Below are positions 1-11,860 of a stretch of DNA of 64,000 nucleotides, piece after piece. The DNA lies in the NCBI GenBank assembly GCA_020002185.1, contig CM034542.1, positions 59,690,097-59,754,096 of the forward strand, written 5' to 3'. Within the stretch, counting starts at the first letter, position 1, and each line of letters starts with the position of its first letter. Source of the DNA: Paraescarpia echinospica. Taxonomy: Eukaryota > Annelida > Polychaeta > Sabellida > Siboglinidae. Both the position numbers and the translations under genes were made by a program. Under the pieces are notes generated by a model. It made no database searches. It saw only the letters and a program-made list of their open reading frames with translations, and was not told the DNA's origin.

Positions 1-1117
1 GGAGTCCGACATTATGACAACATTGAGAATTATAACGCAGGTAAAATACAACAGCCGTTTTGTCCCGTCATGCATTAATCTTGTGTACAATAAAGTAGAA
101 CGTTCAAAAGTTACCATTTAATCATAGAAGTGGTTAGCATTTGCATGGTTTTGAACTATTTACCCAGTGTCCATGCTACTGCATGCAGCAAATGAACAAC
201 TTTAACACACGCTAGTGAAACTTCATTATTGTTATCTGCTAAAGAAACTGTTGTTATGGAGAACATTGTTTCACGGTTCGCAGTAAGTATGCCCCTATAT
301 CCAAACATATTCAGGTGTTATGGCCATGAGTGGGCATCTCGTTAATTTGAGCATTCTGGCTATGAGAGGGTTAATAAAATGTCTGTACCTTTGTTTAAAT
401 CAGCAAAACAAATGGCTTTCAGTAATTCCATCAACTTGCCAGTCCAACATTTAGTCGTTAATGAAGCCATTAACGACTAAATGGTGTTCTTGAGAGGAAG
501 GGTAGGCAACATCAACACAATGGTATCACACACTCAGGTAAACATTCCCGTTTTGAAAGTCATTTCAGTTGATGTTTTTTCTAAATCCGTAGATTTCACC
601 AAAACTGCATTAAAAGTTGTACAAAATATCCAGCATGGCATAGTAGATACTTAGTAGATTTGGTCTTTTCCTGGATGATTAATCCATATTGTAATAACCT
701 CTCCACTGTGACTGGTGCCAACAACCAACATGCTAATAGAAGATCTAAAGTTGCATCTGTTATAGCCAACTGCTGTGTCCTTGGCCCTGTCAATATAGAA
801 GTAGCTGGTAGCTTCAGCCCTGTCCTTTCATTTAATCCCTTGCCAGTCACTTCTGTCGAGATGTCATGCATTCAAAGCACCATTTGGTGCAAAGTTTAAA
901 ATCTTTAATTCTACACATGCCATCTGAGGTGAAACTCTGATTTATTCTTCAGAAATAGACCAAAATTAATGGTGTAAGAATAATTGAACACAATATGTGT
1001 AATATTTTTTGGCATCTCGGTTTTTTCCAAGCAAACCATGCTTGTTAGATGAATACGGTCATGTAAATTTTCCAGCCATATCTGGCTTTGGCAGGAATAA
1101 TTATTAATAATAAGGAC
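1..1117. other. Non-coding, probably NUDC intron
   Basis: I see no supported exon here. The preceding NUDC exon, which should encode the end of the CS/p23 domain, was looked for and not found, so this is probably intron and the rest of the gene lies to the left of the window. Confidence 0.4.
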
Positions 1118-1372
1118 AGCAAGAGATTGACTGCCGTAAGAGATTGACTGCTGTAAGGGATTGACTGTTGTAAGAGATTGACTGCTGTAAGAGATTGACT
1201 ACTGTAAGAGATAGACTGCTGTAAGATATCGACTGCTGTCAGAGATTGACTGCTGTAAGAGATTGACTCTTGCAAGAGATCTACTGCTGTAAGATATTGA
1301 CTGCTATAAGAGATTCACTGCTGCAAGAGATTGACTGTTGCAAGAGATTGACTGCTATAAGAGATTGACTGA
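1118..1372. repeat. 17-bp minisatellite beside a NUDC splice acceptor
   Basis: About 15 imperfect copies of a 17-bp unit (agagattgactgctgta) run without interruption to within about 30 bases of the splice acceptor of the next NUDC exon. The acceptor's pyrimidine tract (tgctgctgtttgtgtccag) follows directly. The unit length is not a multiple of three and nothing suggests it is coding. Confidence 0.85.
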
Positions 1373-1399
1373 TGTAGAGATGCTGCTGTTTGTGTCCAG

Positions 1400-1518
1400 T
1401 TGTCTGACCTGGATGGCGAGACACGGTCGATGGTGGAGAAAATGATGTACGACCAAAGACAGAAGGAGATGGGATTGCCAACCTCTGATGAACAGAAGAA
1501 GAAGGACGTTCTAGCACA
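1400..1518 (+). CDS. NUDC: NUDC penultimate coding exon
   Basis: This internal exon encodes the C-terminal helical part of nuclear distribution protein C, a co-chaperone of the dynein/LIS1 pathway acting in nuclear migration, mitosis and cytokinesis. Reading from the acceptor (tttgtgtccag|TTG) gives [16 protein letters not shown], then [19 protein letters not shown]. That matches the highly conserved end of animal NudC almost residue for residue. The exon has 39 codons plus two bases (CA) and ends at a good donor (CA|gtaagc). The split glutamine codon is completed by the first base of the exon at 2770. The CS (p23-like) domain lies upstream of the window. The reading frame is undamaged. Confidence 0.93.
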
Positions 1519-2074
1519 GTAAGCAACCAACCAATTTTCCTAGGAAAAAATTGTCTTAAAAGTAATTTATTCTAAGCAATTCTGGTGCAGAAATTATGTT
1601 TGTTGTGCCATGTTATGTACACATGAGGTAAATGTTGAACATATATCAGTGTTCACCTAATACAGCGTTACATACATGCTTAATTTACATGTAAATTTCT
1701 GCGTAACTTTTACAGAATTGCTCAAATATGGCTACTTAGTTATCAGTTAAGATGTTAGTAGATGTAGGAAAATTGAAACCAACTTTTTGAGCATTGGTTG
1801 ATCTCACGTGGAATGACCCGTCATCTTTGATCATCTCCCATACTATTCTGTTTTCCATGCTTTGTGTGTCTTGCCCACTCATTCTATCTACTCATTTCAT
1901 CCTCTACTACCCAACATTCCAATATTTTGATTACAATTCCTGTATCTTCATATATTTAAAAAATAATTATTAATAGTGGAGATTTGGAGCTTACTAATGA
2001 TTCATGACTACAAAATAATTTCTGTGTTAGAAATCAACCTGTGAGTGGGTTCCTCTTTGTGGTGTAATCATAAT

Positions 2075-2400
2075 GCAAGTCACAACATTCCATACCTGTG
2101 GATGGGCACCTGGCATAGTGCAAGTCACAACATTCCATACCTGTGGATGGGCACCTGGCATAGTGCAAGTCACAACATTCCATACCTGTGGATGGGCACC
2201 TGGCATAGTGCAAGTCACAACATTCCATACCTGTGGATGGGCACCTGGCACAGTGCAAGTCACAACATTCCATACCTGTGGATGGGCACCTGGCATAGTG
2301 CAAGTCACAACATTCCATACCTGTGGATGGGCACCTGGCATAGTGCAAGTCACAACATTTCATACCTGTGGATGGGCACCTGGCATAGTGCAAGTCACAA
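2075..2400. repeat. 45-bp minisatellite in the last NUDC intron
   Basis: Seven full copies and a partial one of a 45-bp unit starting gcaagtcacaacattccata. They are almost identical, with only a few substitutions (for example catagt/cacagt), which suggests recent expansion. Because 45 is a multiple of three, several frames on both strands stay open, but the array lies in an intron and none of these is a gene. Confidence 0.93.
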
Positions 2401-2769
2401 TATTAGATAATTCAAATTGATGACATCGACCAAAGTTGAAAGTTGGCAGTATATATCAGTAAATGGCACCACTAGAAATAACACCTTACTCTTATTAAAA
2501 TATTCCTATATTATTACCGTGTTTTTACAGCTGAATTCCTATATTTCATGTAGATTTTAGATCCAATGTGGATGCACAAACAAACTATATAAATCATGAA
2601 TTTGTGCTCGGTAGTCCATAGACCTACAGTTTAAAACTTACAATTTTGTCCCAAAGGTTTACACCAATGAAAAATGTTTGAGCTTTAGCAAAGTGTGTTC
2701 ATAATGTTATGAATTCTTGTAAAATATTTCTTTCTTTTTTATTAGAAAAGTGTGTGTTCTGTTGTGCAG

Positions 2770-2821
2770 GTTTATGAAACAACATCCTGAGATGGACTTC
2801 TCCAAGTGCAAGTTCTCGTAG
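2770..2821 (+). CDS. NUDC: NUDC last coding exon and stop
   Basis: The final NUDC coding exon follows the acceptor gttgtgcag. Its first G completes the Gln codon begun at 1517-1518, and the exon then reads FMKQHPEMDFSKCKFS and TAG. This is the canonical NudC C-terminus (FMxQHPEMDFSKxKF in animals). The intron of about 1.25 kb before it contains the 45-bp minisatellite. Phase, splice sites and family match all agree, so I regard the gene as intact and expressed. The 3' UTR starts at 2822 and I cannot place its end. Confidence 0.94.
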
Positions 2822-4139
2822 GTTGACTGCCTGAAACCACATTTCTTCAAATGTATTATAAGATCTATTTCCTCTCCATAATGTCAGCAGTCCAGTTTGT
2901 ACTTTTGCACTGTGCTATATTTTGAAATCTGCAAATTTAAATGTTTGTGTTCTGTTTTATTGTATTTTGTTCAGTGTTTTGGTTATTTTGTATTTAAGTA
3001 TTACCATTCTTGTGGTCAGCTGTATTACAAATACTACATAAATTACAGCGTATATATATTGTCATGCCGGCTGTCATTCTTGTTGCCATACAGCATGCAT
3101 GCACATAGCGCGATATATATGTGCACACATACAAACAGACACTTAAATGGTTTTGTAGTTTAAGTTGCACCAGGTTTAGTCAGTTTTTGTCATCTGCCAT
3201 ATAAGTTCTGTGTACATAAGTTGTTGAACTTGCATGATCAAAACAGCTAGACTCCAGTTTGCAATTGTGAGTTGTTATTAACACTTTCTTAGGAATGGTC
3301 TCATCTGTTTGTGAAGTTCACAAAACGTAAAGCGTTTCATATTGGTTCAGACCACCAATCACCCCCCACTTAATTCATGGTGTCGCAGTTCCGATTTTGA
3401 GCGATCCAAAATAGCTTCCAAGACAACAACCAATACCCATCAGCTTCAACTGATGACATAGTTGCACGCTGCCCAGTTCTCACATCCAAACTAGCATCCA
3501 TATGCCATTACATTGATTTATTGTTATGATGGCCAACCACCATTCACCCCCTTGTTACGCTGTACGTTTTGGGGGACTCTGAAGTTATGCACCACCCTAT
3601 AACACGTTTACGTTGTTGTGTAGCTATTCAATCATTCCACATTGTTTCGTGTAATGTTAAAAGTAAAGTGGTCGGGTACCAAAGCTGTGTTCAAATTAGT
3701 TCAATGCTTACAAAGGCAGAAAATTAAACCAACAACCAAATAATGAATGCTACAAAACAGTGCATTTCCAATGAAATGTTCAATAAACGTGACATATAGC
3801 CAGTTAGTTTGTGTTGCAGATTATGTTGGTATGTACTGCATAGGCCTGGGATCAATTGCAAGTGGCCGCATTTAAATGCAAGTGCTTTAAATGATACAAA
3901 TACAAGTGTTTGAAAATATGCAAATGCTTTGAAATGATACAAATGCAAGTGTTTTTAATTATGCAGATGCAAACATACACAATTTCATTTAAGTGCAAAT
4001 AAAATATATATATTTCAATGTTTCCATAGTCAGTATGATAACTGTTGTTTTAACAAAATGTGATGCACGTTCAGCTGATACTAATGGAAAAAGGTAAGTA
4101 CTTACACAGCGCAGTATCTAGTCCTTAGGACTACTCAAA
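2822..4139. other. NUDC 3' UTR and intergenic sequence
   Basis: AT-rich sequence with no credible exon. The NUDC 3' UTR must begin here. An AATAAA hexamer occurs near 3995, but nothing shows that it is the one used. Confidence 0.5.
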
Positions 4140-4422
4140 ATACATTGCACTTTACTCCCTGGCAGACCTGTTCAATTGAATACCATCTTCACTTATCTGG
4201 GATGCATTCAGCCACACGGCAATTAATGCGCAAAGACTTTATGCACATATATCCACCACTGTCTATAACCAGGTACTCATTCAGACAGCTGTGTTAACTG
4301 GAGCGACATAGAGTGACTGAACTTGCCCAACGTTCGACATGGCAGCACAGGTTTTGAACCCAGTTTCTCTCGATTCAGAGTCCAATGCTCTAGCTATTGT
4401 GTTTCAAAGTGGAGTGTAGCAT
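4140..4422 (-). mobile_element. tRNA-derived SINE (tRNA-Gln-like head)
   Basis: Read on the - strand from about 4420, the head contains TAGCTAGAGCATTGGACTC (A-box region and a CTG anticodon-loop-like stretch) and then GGGTTCAAAACC (B box). This is the arrangement of a decayed tRNA-Gln-like RNA polymerase III promoter. An unrelated tail of roughly 200 bp follows. The D-loop is shortened, so it is not a functional tRNA. The far end of the element is uncertain. Confidence 0.55.
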
Positions 4423-5146
4423 CTGCATGTGACTTGTTTTGTTTAGACTGATTTCTTTATCATTCTCCAAGACATGATAGGCTTAAAGTATTTTAAATGA
4501 AGCATTTGGAAATCTTTAAAAGGTTATATTATTCCAACATTCACTGGTCAATACTAATTTCAGTGGGTAGCACCCAACGAATCAAATTATGATTTTTGGA
4601 GAGAGAAAAAACTAATTTGAAATGTTTACATCAATTAGTATTTTGGAATGTTTTATTTAATATAAAATATGTGTTTTTATTGATATCAGTTCATAATTCT
4701 CATAAAATGCATTTTTATTACAGAATGGGTGAAATTTTGGGCCATTAAATATCTCCGTAGATACGTCTTTGGACCTTGGATCGTCCACTTATATTTCATG
4801 TAAAAATGAAATTGAAAATGCATTATGATAAAGGGTTCCAGGATGCTGCTGAGGATCAAGAAGGTGTAACTTCGCTGCAGCAACATTTGACTAAATAAAA
4901 CGGTGTGTGAAAACTGATTTATTTTACTTGTACCTTTTATAATTTCAGTTTCCATATTGTCACTGCTTCAGACAGTTTTGCCGTGCAATATCTAAAAAAG
5001 TATTCAATATATCAACATAAAATTTGGCGTTCTTACAGAAATGTCTCTAATCTACTGCATGAAACTATTTTTAGTCCTTTGGGCTGAAGGTCCAAGGGTG
5101 TATTGCCATTACTCTGCGTCCGCCTTTCCGCCGTTAGCTGTCGTAT
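4423..5146. other. AT-rich spacer, no gene seen
   Basis: No ORF with recognisable content. The last 100 bases already belong to the repetitive block that follows. Confidence 0.5.
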
Positions 5147-5405
5147 CTCATTAACCGTTCAGTAACTTTTTCTCTAATTTTGCATAGACGTATCTTAAGG
5201 TACTTCCACTATGCACGAGAAATCTGTATTTGATTGAATCATTCTAAGGGCCCAAAAAACTGGTAATTTGTCACATTTTGCCTATTTTTTCAAAAACTGT
5301 TCAGTAACTTTTTAAATTTTGCATAGATGTATCTTAGGGTGCTGCCACTATACGCAAGAAATCTGTATTTGATTGAATCATTCTAAGGGCACATCAGGGC
5401 CCCAA
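5147..5405. repeat. Two diverged direct repeats of about 115 bp
   Basis: The segments at about 5150-5260 and 5290-5405 are direct copies. Both contain gttcagtaactttt, ttttgcatag and the identical stretch ctgtatttgattgaatcatt. They differ at scattered positions. This looks like part of an older interspersed repeat, of unknown class. Confidence 0.7.
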
Positions 5406-5469
5406 AAAATGCAAAATTGTCCTGCTGTTTCTCTGCTGCTCCCTCCTGTAGCCCCGCTGATCTCTATTT

Positions 5470-7790
5470 ATAACAGACAGACAGTATTTTTTTGACCATC
5501 ATAAGCACATAAACTACAATATAATATTTGTTGTAAGATATATTATATGCAGCTATCATGGGAGCCACCCTACTGATGTAACTGGATAGTGGACTTTGCC
5601 CCAATCACTGGGGTGGCTCTGAGTGGAGTGGCCAGCTGTAAATCTGTGTATTAGTCTAGCTTAGGCTCACTGCCTGCCATTGTCCCGGTGTCAAACTGAA
5701 TGCCTCCATGTGGGCTGTAACTAATGTGTAATGGGAATCCCTACTGCTCTGGCAGAATCTGAGAAACTTAAAAACAGCAATAGACAATTATCATTGTAAT
5801 GTAACGATATGATCTAGGATTAAAATAACAAAATAACTTAGGTATACTCGAAAAGGTTAAAGTATATTTAGCCAAAATTATAAGGTGTATGGATCCCAAG
5901 CAGCGCTCGCATATTCGAGGTTTGGACGAACTAGTGTAAATAAGCCGATTGTTTAGTTTTCTCTGAGCATTTATACAGATTTCTCTTAATAAAACCTAAT
6001 ACACGATTTGATTTGGCAGATAGGTGGGATGTGTGAATGTTCCATCTGAGGTCATCAGATAACTCCACACCTAAGTACGGGTGGTGGTGTACAATTCCCA
6101 GGCTGTCTCCATTGATGGTATACTGAGACCGGTGGATAGTTCTCTTCTTGGTGATATGCATAACTGAGCATTTATTGATATTAAAATGCATCTGCCAGGT
6201 TGCAGACCAGTCCACCAGCCTCTGCAGGTCGGACTGGGGGGGGGGGGCTTCTGCGTCATTACTGTTATTGATACACCTGTATGAAATACAATCGTCGGCA
6301 AAAAGCCGGATGTTAGAGGTGATCCCCTCTCCTATATCATTGACATATAATACAACAAAGAAGTGGACCCAGTACCGTACCCTGTGGTACCCCAGACTCG
6401 ACCGTCACTTCTTCTGACGACTCGCTATCTGCTACTACCTTCTGCTTTCTGTCAGTTAGCCAATTTGAAATCCAGTTGGTGACTCCATCACTGACCCCGT
6501 AATACTGGAGTTTTCCCTTAAGGCGTGCGTGGGGCACGGTATCAAAGGCCTTAGAAAAGTCCAGTATTAGGAGATCAGTCTGGTGGCCGTTATTTATATT
6601 CTTTGCAATGTCTTCTGTGGCACCAATTAATTGTGTCACAGGAATGTTTATTCCTGAACCCGTGCTGGTTCTCTACGATGATGTTATTAGAGTCCAGGTG
6701 GCCCGTTATGTTGCTGTATATGTTCAAATAGTTTGCAGCATACTGATGTGAGGGATACTGTAGGTTGCCGCGACTGATTTGTCACCTTTCTTGAACACTG
6801 CTGATATATTAGCATGTTTCCAGTCAAGGGGGACCTCACCCCGTGTCGATGGATTGTTGGAATATTCCAGCCAGGCAAGGTGCAATTTGATCAGCTGTCT
6901 CTGTTAGAATTTTGTTTGGGATTGCGTCAGGGTCATGCGCTTTGCCAGGCTTCAGTCTGAGTAACAGCTTGTGTACTCCATGTACCGTGACTGTGATTCC
7001 CGGCATTGCGGAATATGGTGACTGAGGCATGACTGGAATGTTTACAAGTTCTTCTTTTGTGAGGACAGTTTGGTACTGCTTTGACAGTATATCTGATTTA
7101 CCCTTACTAGTCGAAACCAGATGATTATTGTGGTATTTCAGTGATGGTATACCAATAAAGAAAGTCCTTTCTTAGATTTTTGACGTATGACCAAAATTTC
7201 TTGGGGATTAACCTTTCTTCGTTATACTCGACGTCAAGCGTGCTGTCAATATAGTTATGATACGCAGCGGTGTCCGGAGCTTCCTGAAGACAGCCCAGTC
7301 CTGATTGTTTTGTGTCTTTTTTGCTTTATTATATAGTCTCTGTTTCTTGCGGATTAGTCTGTGAATATGTCTTGTCATCCATGGGAGATTATTCCTAGTT
7401 GATAGTTTCTTTGTAGGAATGAATCTGTTCATGCTATCCAGTACAATTAATTTAAAAATATTCCAATTATCATTAACTTATCGCAAATTGAAGTCGTCCT
7501 CTCCCAACAAGTTTATATTAAATTCCTCCAACTCTTTCTTAATGGCACCAATGTCTGCTCGTGTATATATATAAACGGTTCTGGTTTTCTTCTTGTTCAT
7601 TGGTACTTTCATGTCGAGATCGGTGGTGACAATGTCATGGTCGCTAATTCCGTTGATAGTAGAAATATTTTTGAACAGGTTAGGGTTTGTGGTAAGAATC
7701 AGGTCCAGTATATTGTTGAGGCGTGTTGGTATTCTGACCATTTGGTCCAACGAAAAGTCATTGCAGATATCAATCAGTTTCTGACTCGTG
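5470..7790 (-). mobile_element. Decayed LINE (Jockey/CR1-type non-LTR)
   Basis: On the - strand, from right to left, are the end of an APE-type endonuclease (LILTTNPNLFKNI and GISDHDIVTTDL at about 7640-7720), a linker, and a reverse transcriptase with LLILDFSKAFDTVPHARL (about 6560) and VESGVPQGTVLGPL (about 6380). The RT ends with a C-terminal part (MHFNINKCSVMHITKKR, HPYLGVELSDDLRW) down to about 5930. A 3' region follows, ending in a (TCTG)n-like tail near 5475. The frame shifts between 6640, 6880, 7030, 7430 and 7750, so the element is dead. It is 5'-truncated within the endonuclease. A pure run of 12 G lies at 6236-6247. Confidence 0.85.
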
Positions 7791-7796
7791 AAATCT

Positions 7797-7940
7797 TATG
7801 CAGTAGTACATTCAGTATTCACGGGACCAATATGTCTCATGTCAAAGTGCTCGAAAAACTCTTAGTGGGTAATGCCGGACGAATCTTTAATGTGGTCTCA
7901 CCAGTACTTCCCGAGCGCCGGCCGATGAAACCACATTGAA
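7797..7940 (+). repeat. Isolated fragment of the 325-bp satellite
   Basis: It begins gcagtagtacattcagtatt and continues with caatatgtctcatg, gtgctcgaaaaact and cggacgaatctttaatgtgg, in the same order as the 325-bp monomers at 43.9-56.2 kb but diverged and internally deleted. It abuts the truncated 5' end of the LINE on its left. Confidence 0.75.
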
Positions 7941-8940
7941 ACCGACTCTGCCCGCAGTTCCTTCCTAACACACCTTTGCCGCTTCTCGTCCGTTGAGGTC
8001 CCGCGCGGTGAGCACCACCAACAGTTACCTCGGCCTTTTATTTCTCATGTTTTTTTGTAATTGCATCGCTGCTTTGATTTTACAAATGTGACTTTACAAT
8101 TTTGGAATAGTCATCAATATTTTCCTCAGGGCGCAGGTGAGCTAAGTTAAATTAAGAAAAGGGTGCAATTAAAACAAACCCTAACATATTAGTCCGTAGG
8201 CTGGACAGGTGAAACCACCATGGGGAATTTAGGCCAGTGTCTTTTGTAGGAAGCTTATAACATACAAAAGTAGAATCCACTTGTTTGCCACCTGGGGATA
8301 AAAACAATTATGTTTTTTTATGGTTTATGACTAGTAGCATGACTATAAGAGATGGGGGTAGGAGAAAATATTAGTCCATTTCATCAACACATATCTTTCA
8401 AATTGTTGTGCTGCATTACCGTGTTAGTCGGAATTGGCATTCCTTGTCAAGTTTGAACACGCACACGTAAAGCAAACGGGTTCATTTTAATGTTTACACA
8501 TAATTTAGTACTTCAACAAATTAATGCAATGCCAAACATTAGTTAGGGTAAGGGCATACTGAACAACGTTAACTAAACTAAACAGCCATCACTTGTACTA
8601 TATTGTCCTGTCTAATTTGCTCTGTTGCCAGATTCTGTTGGTCGCTGGGGTAAGACCATATTATATTTTACATAGGCGGCCATTTTAACGTTTCCTTCAT
8701 TTCCTGCAATATTTGTCTAACAATTTTCTTGAAAATTTCACAGCATATTTAACCTCCATTGACATGAATGCTATGGAAAATTCGTTAAATTATCGTAACT
8801 AATTTTTCAGAAAAATCCACCCAAATCTGATACCCCTAAATTTTGCCACAATCTGGTGACGGATTTTGAAATATTGGTGCGTTCTACCAAATAGCCACTG
8901 TGCGCGAGCGAATAGCGTATATTTAATACTACCTCGTGAA
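7941..8940. other. Spacer, no gene seen
   Basis: Mostly AT-rich non-coding sequence with no motif I can name. Confidence 0.45.
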
Positions 8941-9110
8941 AGATATAATGCAGTAGTACGTTCAGTATTCACGAGACGAACATGTCCCATGTCAGTGTTC
9001 GAAAAAATTCACACATCACACCAAAACGGTATTTTCAAGGGAACTCTTTCAGAGTGTAATGGCGGACGAATCCTTAATGTGGTCGTACCCCCGCTGATTG
9101 GTCGGGCATA
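8941..9110 (+). repeat. Second isolated fragment of the 325-bp satellite
   Basis: It contains gcagtagtacgttcagtatt, gaacatgtcccatg, attcacacatcacaccaaaa, cggtattttcaag and cggacgaatccttaatgtgg, which is about half a satellite monomer in the same order. It ends near 9090, where the sequence changes to cccgctgattggtcgg. Its internal wording is closer to the reverse-oriented monomers at 39-42 kb than to the long array. Confidence 0.8.
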
Positions 9111-9791
9111 ACATAAACAAAGTTGTTCTGGTTCAGTGTCATCGGCGAGAATTGAAACACGAAACCAACGCGTCGGTGTCATGCTCGCTTGGAAGGTAAC
9201 TTTACCACAAACGAACAAATTCAACGAATTAACAAAGCATTGTTTAATGCATTGCTGCCAGAATTGAAGTAGGATTATTCTATAATTTATATGTTTTTCG
9301 AACTATATGTTATGTCAAGAGATGTGCTTCACTGGTCGCAAGATGGCGTGCATTTGAAGAAAAACTGGTATGACACTGTGATTTCTGTCTGGCTCCAAGT
9401 TATGTGTAGACTATATACCTGCCGTCGCACATCGACCTCTCGAGTAACCTTTGATGTTTGGAATCAATGTGTTATATCAGGATTAGTGGAGTGTACCCCT
9501 AGCGGACTATAGGAGAACTGAACCTGCATCATTTCTCGAGCATTTGACAACGCTACAGTTTATTGTATCTACCTATACAGTACTATGCTTTATGACTCGT
9601 TTATTCATTGCTGAAGATGCGTGTAAGTTGTCACACTACATAAACATCGATGCAAATACACAAGGGTGTTATATATGAATAATCGAACAATCTGCAGCAT
9701 TGTATTAAGCACTCGTCGACAATCCGGCCTGTTATCGCTCACGCTCGCATATGCGAATACGGTGGTCGCACCTGGTGCATAATCTACCGTT

Positions 9792-10541
9792 GTGATCATG
9801 GATCCGGCCACGCCAACGGTAGATGTAAAGTTTCCCGTCGACAGATGCGAATACCGCCCGAATATCACCGACGCCACGCTCGCAGCCACACTCCTCACCA
9901 TCCACGCGCAGAGTCAGCATGTCGCCACACCCGCGCCCAGCCACGCTGCCGGCGCCACGGCCAAGGTGGAGAAAATTAGCCGCCCGACCGTTGATGAGGG
10001 GATCTCCCTGGAAGATTGGCTATATTTCGAGCAACGTTGGCGTGAATATAAAGACGCTACGCGAGTCGCCGGCTCCGACCTCACTTACCAGCTCCTGGAT
10101 TGCTGCAATCCCGAGGGACTACGGAAGAACCTCGTGCGGGTTCACCGTGATGCGCTGGCCTCATGCAGCGAACGACTCAAGGGGCAAGCGCGAGTTTGCC
10201 AGTTCTTCGTCAAGTGTCAGTGCCCGAGCTGCCCGAACCACGACGCATGCGTTGGGGCAGATTACAGCGACATTGTGGTGCGGGACCAGGTCGTCCTGGG
10301 CTGCGCCGATCATGACATCAAACTGGATTGTCTGACCGAGAAGGGACCGAGTACACCTCTCGAAGAGGTTGAGGCGTTTGTTGAGGGCAGGGAATCGGAA
10401 AAGATTTCCCTCCAGCAGCTGAGCGACGGATCCGAGGCGGCTGCCCAGATCAGCTCATTCCGGAAACAGCAGAGAGCGGTCTTCAAACAACATGCCCCAC
10501 CCACACCCCTGCCTACTCCGCGGTGCACACACTGCGGTTAG
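9792..10541 (+). CDS. Gypsy-type gag polyprotein, interrupted in its zinc knuckle
   Basis: A GC-rich ORF of 249 codons, unlike its AT-rich surroundings, encodes a capsid-like region with the signature LEDWLYFEQRWREYKDATRV. It then runs to a CCHC zinc knuckle, CTHCG, where TAG (10539-10541) interrupts it. After the stop the same frame continues with IGHG, a distant Cys, and a complete second knuckle CTKCGKKGHLGTVC. The family is the metazoan Ty3/Gypsy gag type with paired knuckles, which packages the element RNA. The position of the stop inside a structural finger argues for decay, not programmed readthrough. No LTR was identified. Confidence 0.75.
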   Translation: MIMDPATPTVDVKFPVDRCEYRPNITDATLAATLLTIHAQSQHVATPAPSHAAGATAKVEKISRPTVDEGISLEDWLYFEQRWREYKDATRVAGSDLTYQLLDCCNPEGLRKNLVRVHRDALASCSERLKGQARVCQFFVKCQCPSCPNHDACVGADYSDIVVRDQVVLGCADHDIKLDCLTEKGPSTPLEEVEAFVEGRESEKISLQQLSDGSEAAAQISSFRKQQRAVFKQHAPPTPLPTPRCTHCG

Positions 10542-11395
10542 ATCGGCCATGGTAGCAGCAGGGACGAACGCTCTGACAACTGCCCGGCATACGGCCAAAC
10601 CTGCACCAAATGCGGCAAGAAAGGTCACCTTGGGACCGTATGCAGGCAAAAGGCGACGGCCGGCACACTCTATGTGCAACGCCGCCCGCGCCGGTCACCG
10701 CAGAGGGAAACCGCTACAGCTCTCTTCCAGTCACTATGCAGTGTGGAGAACGCGCCGCCTGTCGACAACGAGATCGTCTGCAACCTCGGGGACTTCAAAC
10801 TCGAACAGTGCGTTTAAGACGCCACTCAAGACACGTGAGTGAAGAAATCCTCGGCCCCACAACCTACACTGTCGTTATACATCACTCACTACCCGTGCGA
10901 CACTCGCGCTATCGGCCTCCGCACGCCACTGAGGCGCCCGTCTAAGGCTGCTTTGGTGTCGGTAGTGGCTGATACAGGCTGCTCTCCAAGCTCGGACTCA
11001 CCGAGCAATGCCTGAGCAAAACACGTCTGCAGATGTCAGCTGCCAACGGAAACAATCTGGACATAATCGGGACGATCGCCCTGCGCCTATCAGACTCCGC
11101 TTCTCCAGGTGGCACAGAAACACGCCAAATTGTCTACATATGTCGATACACGAGCGACTTTTTCTTGTCTCGAGGAGCATGTGTGGCGCTAGGCATTGTG
11201 TCGCGTAACTTCCCTGACGTCGGCCAAAGCCAACAGCCCTCAGCGGAGGTGAACAAGTGCAGCGCCGCCTCAGAGTCGTCGATGACCGCGGCCTGTGAGT
11301 GCCCCCGCCGTCAACCTCCACCATTGCCTCCGCAAGAGCTGCCCTACGTAACTTGTTTACAAGTTACAGCAAAAAAGCGAATTCTGCAATGAACA
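9792..11395 (+). mobile_element. Gypsy LTR retrotransposon gag-protease remnant
   Basis: Downstream of gag the sequence encodes a retropepsin-like stretch. SVVADTGC, with its catalytic DTG, lies at about 10960-10985. After a frameshift come LGLTEQCLSKTRLQMSAANG and, near 11150, FLSRGACVALGIVS. These are typical of the protease of animal Gypsy elements. No reverse transcriptase, RNase H or integrase follows; the similarity stops near 11390. It is a fragment with at least one in-frame stop and one frameshift. Confidence 0.75.
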
Positions 11396-11860
11396 TCGTC
11401 GTTTAGGGCCCACTACCGGGTCTGCTGTATCGGTCTTGGATACAAACATGGCACAATAAACATAAAAAATAACTTATACAAGCTAATCAGCTGAGAAAAT
11501 ATCATTAAAACGCTAAGAAGCAGTTAGCCAAAATAGAATGGTCAGGTCCTACTGACCGACGCAAAATAGACTTGTGTTCCCAGTTCAGCGACTGGCGAAC
11601 TGCAATTTTAATTCTGTGTTTTACTATGGTTGTTCTAGTAAACTACTGGCATAGCATTCTTGATGTAGTTGCAAATAGTTAGCTGTTATTAAATATTTTA
11701 GATGCATAGGCCCAAAATGCTTTTTTCCCTAGCCTATAATTGTTTTATCATTCAAACTACTCGTCATGGCGACCACGCGGCCTGCGACAGACTTTTCAAG
11801 CAATTTTACTCCTCTGCAACGGTCATTTATGTTCCTTCAATACTTATATATATATATATT
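11396..11860. other. Spacer between two retroelements
   Basis: No gene seen. A short (TA)n run lies at about 11847-11859, directly beside the 3' end of the CR1-like LINE. Confidence 0.45.

Noticed and set aside
596..899. Overlapping frames on both strands left of NUDC
   Set aside because: They do not resemble the missing NudC CS domain or any family I know.
2027..2420. Cysteine- or tryptophan-rich repeat proteins in all frames
   Set aside because: These are the 45-bp intronic minisatellite read in different frames.
3320..3580. Possible terminal inverted repeats (aaaacgtaaagcg and gctgtacgtttt)
   Set aside because: The match is about 12 bases and the neighbouring similarity (ccaccaatcacccc, ccaccattcacccc) is direct, not inverted.
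4330..4422. Functional tRNA-Gln gene
   Set aside because: The D-arm is shortened and the acceptor stem does not pair; it is better explained as the head of a SINE.
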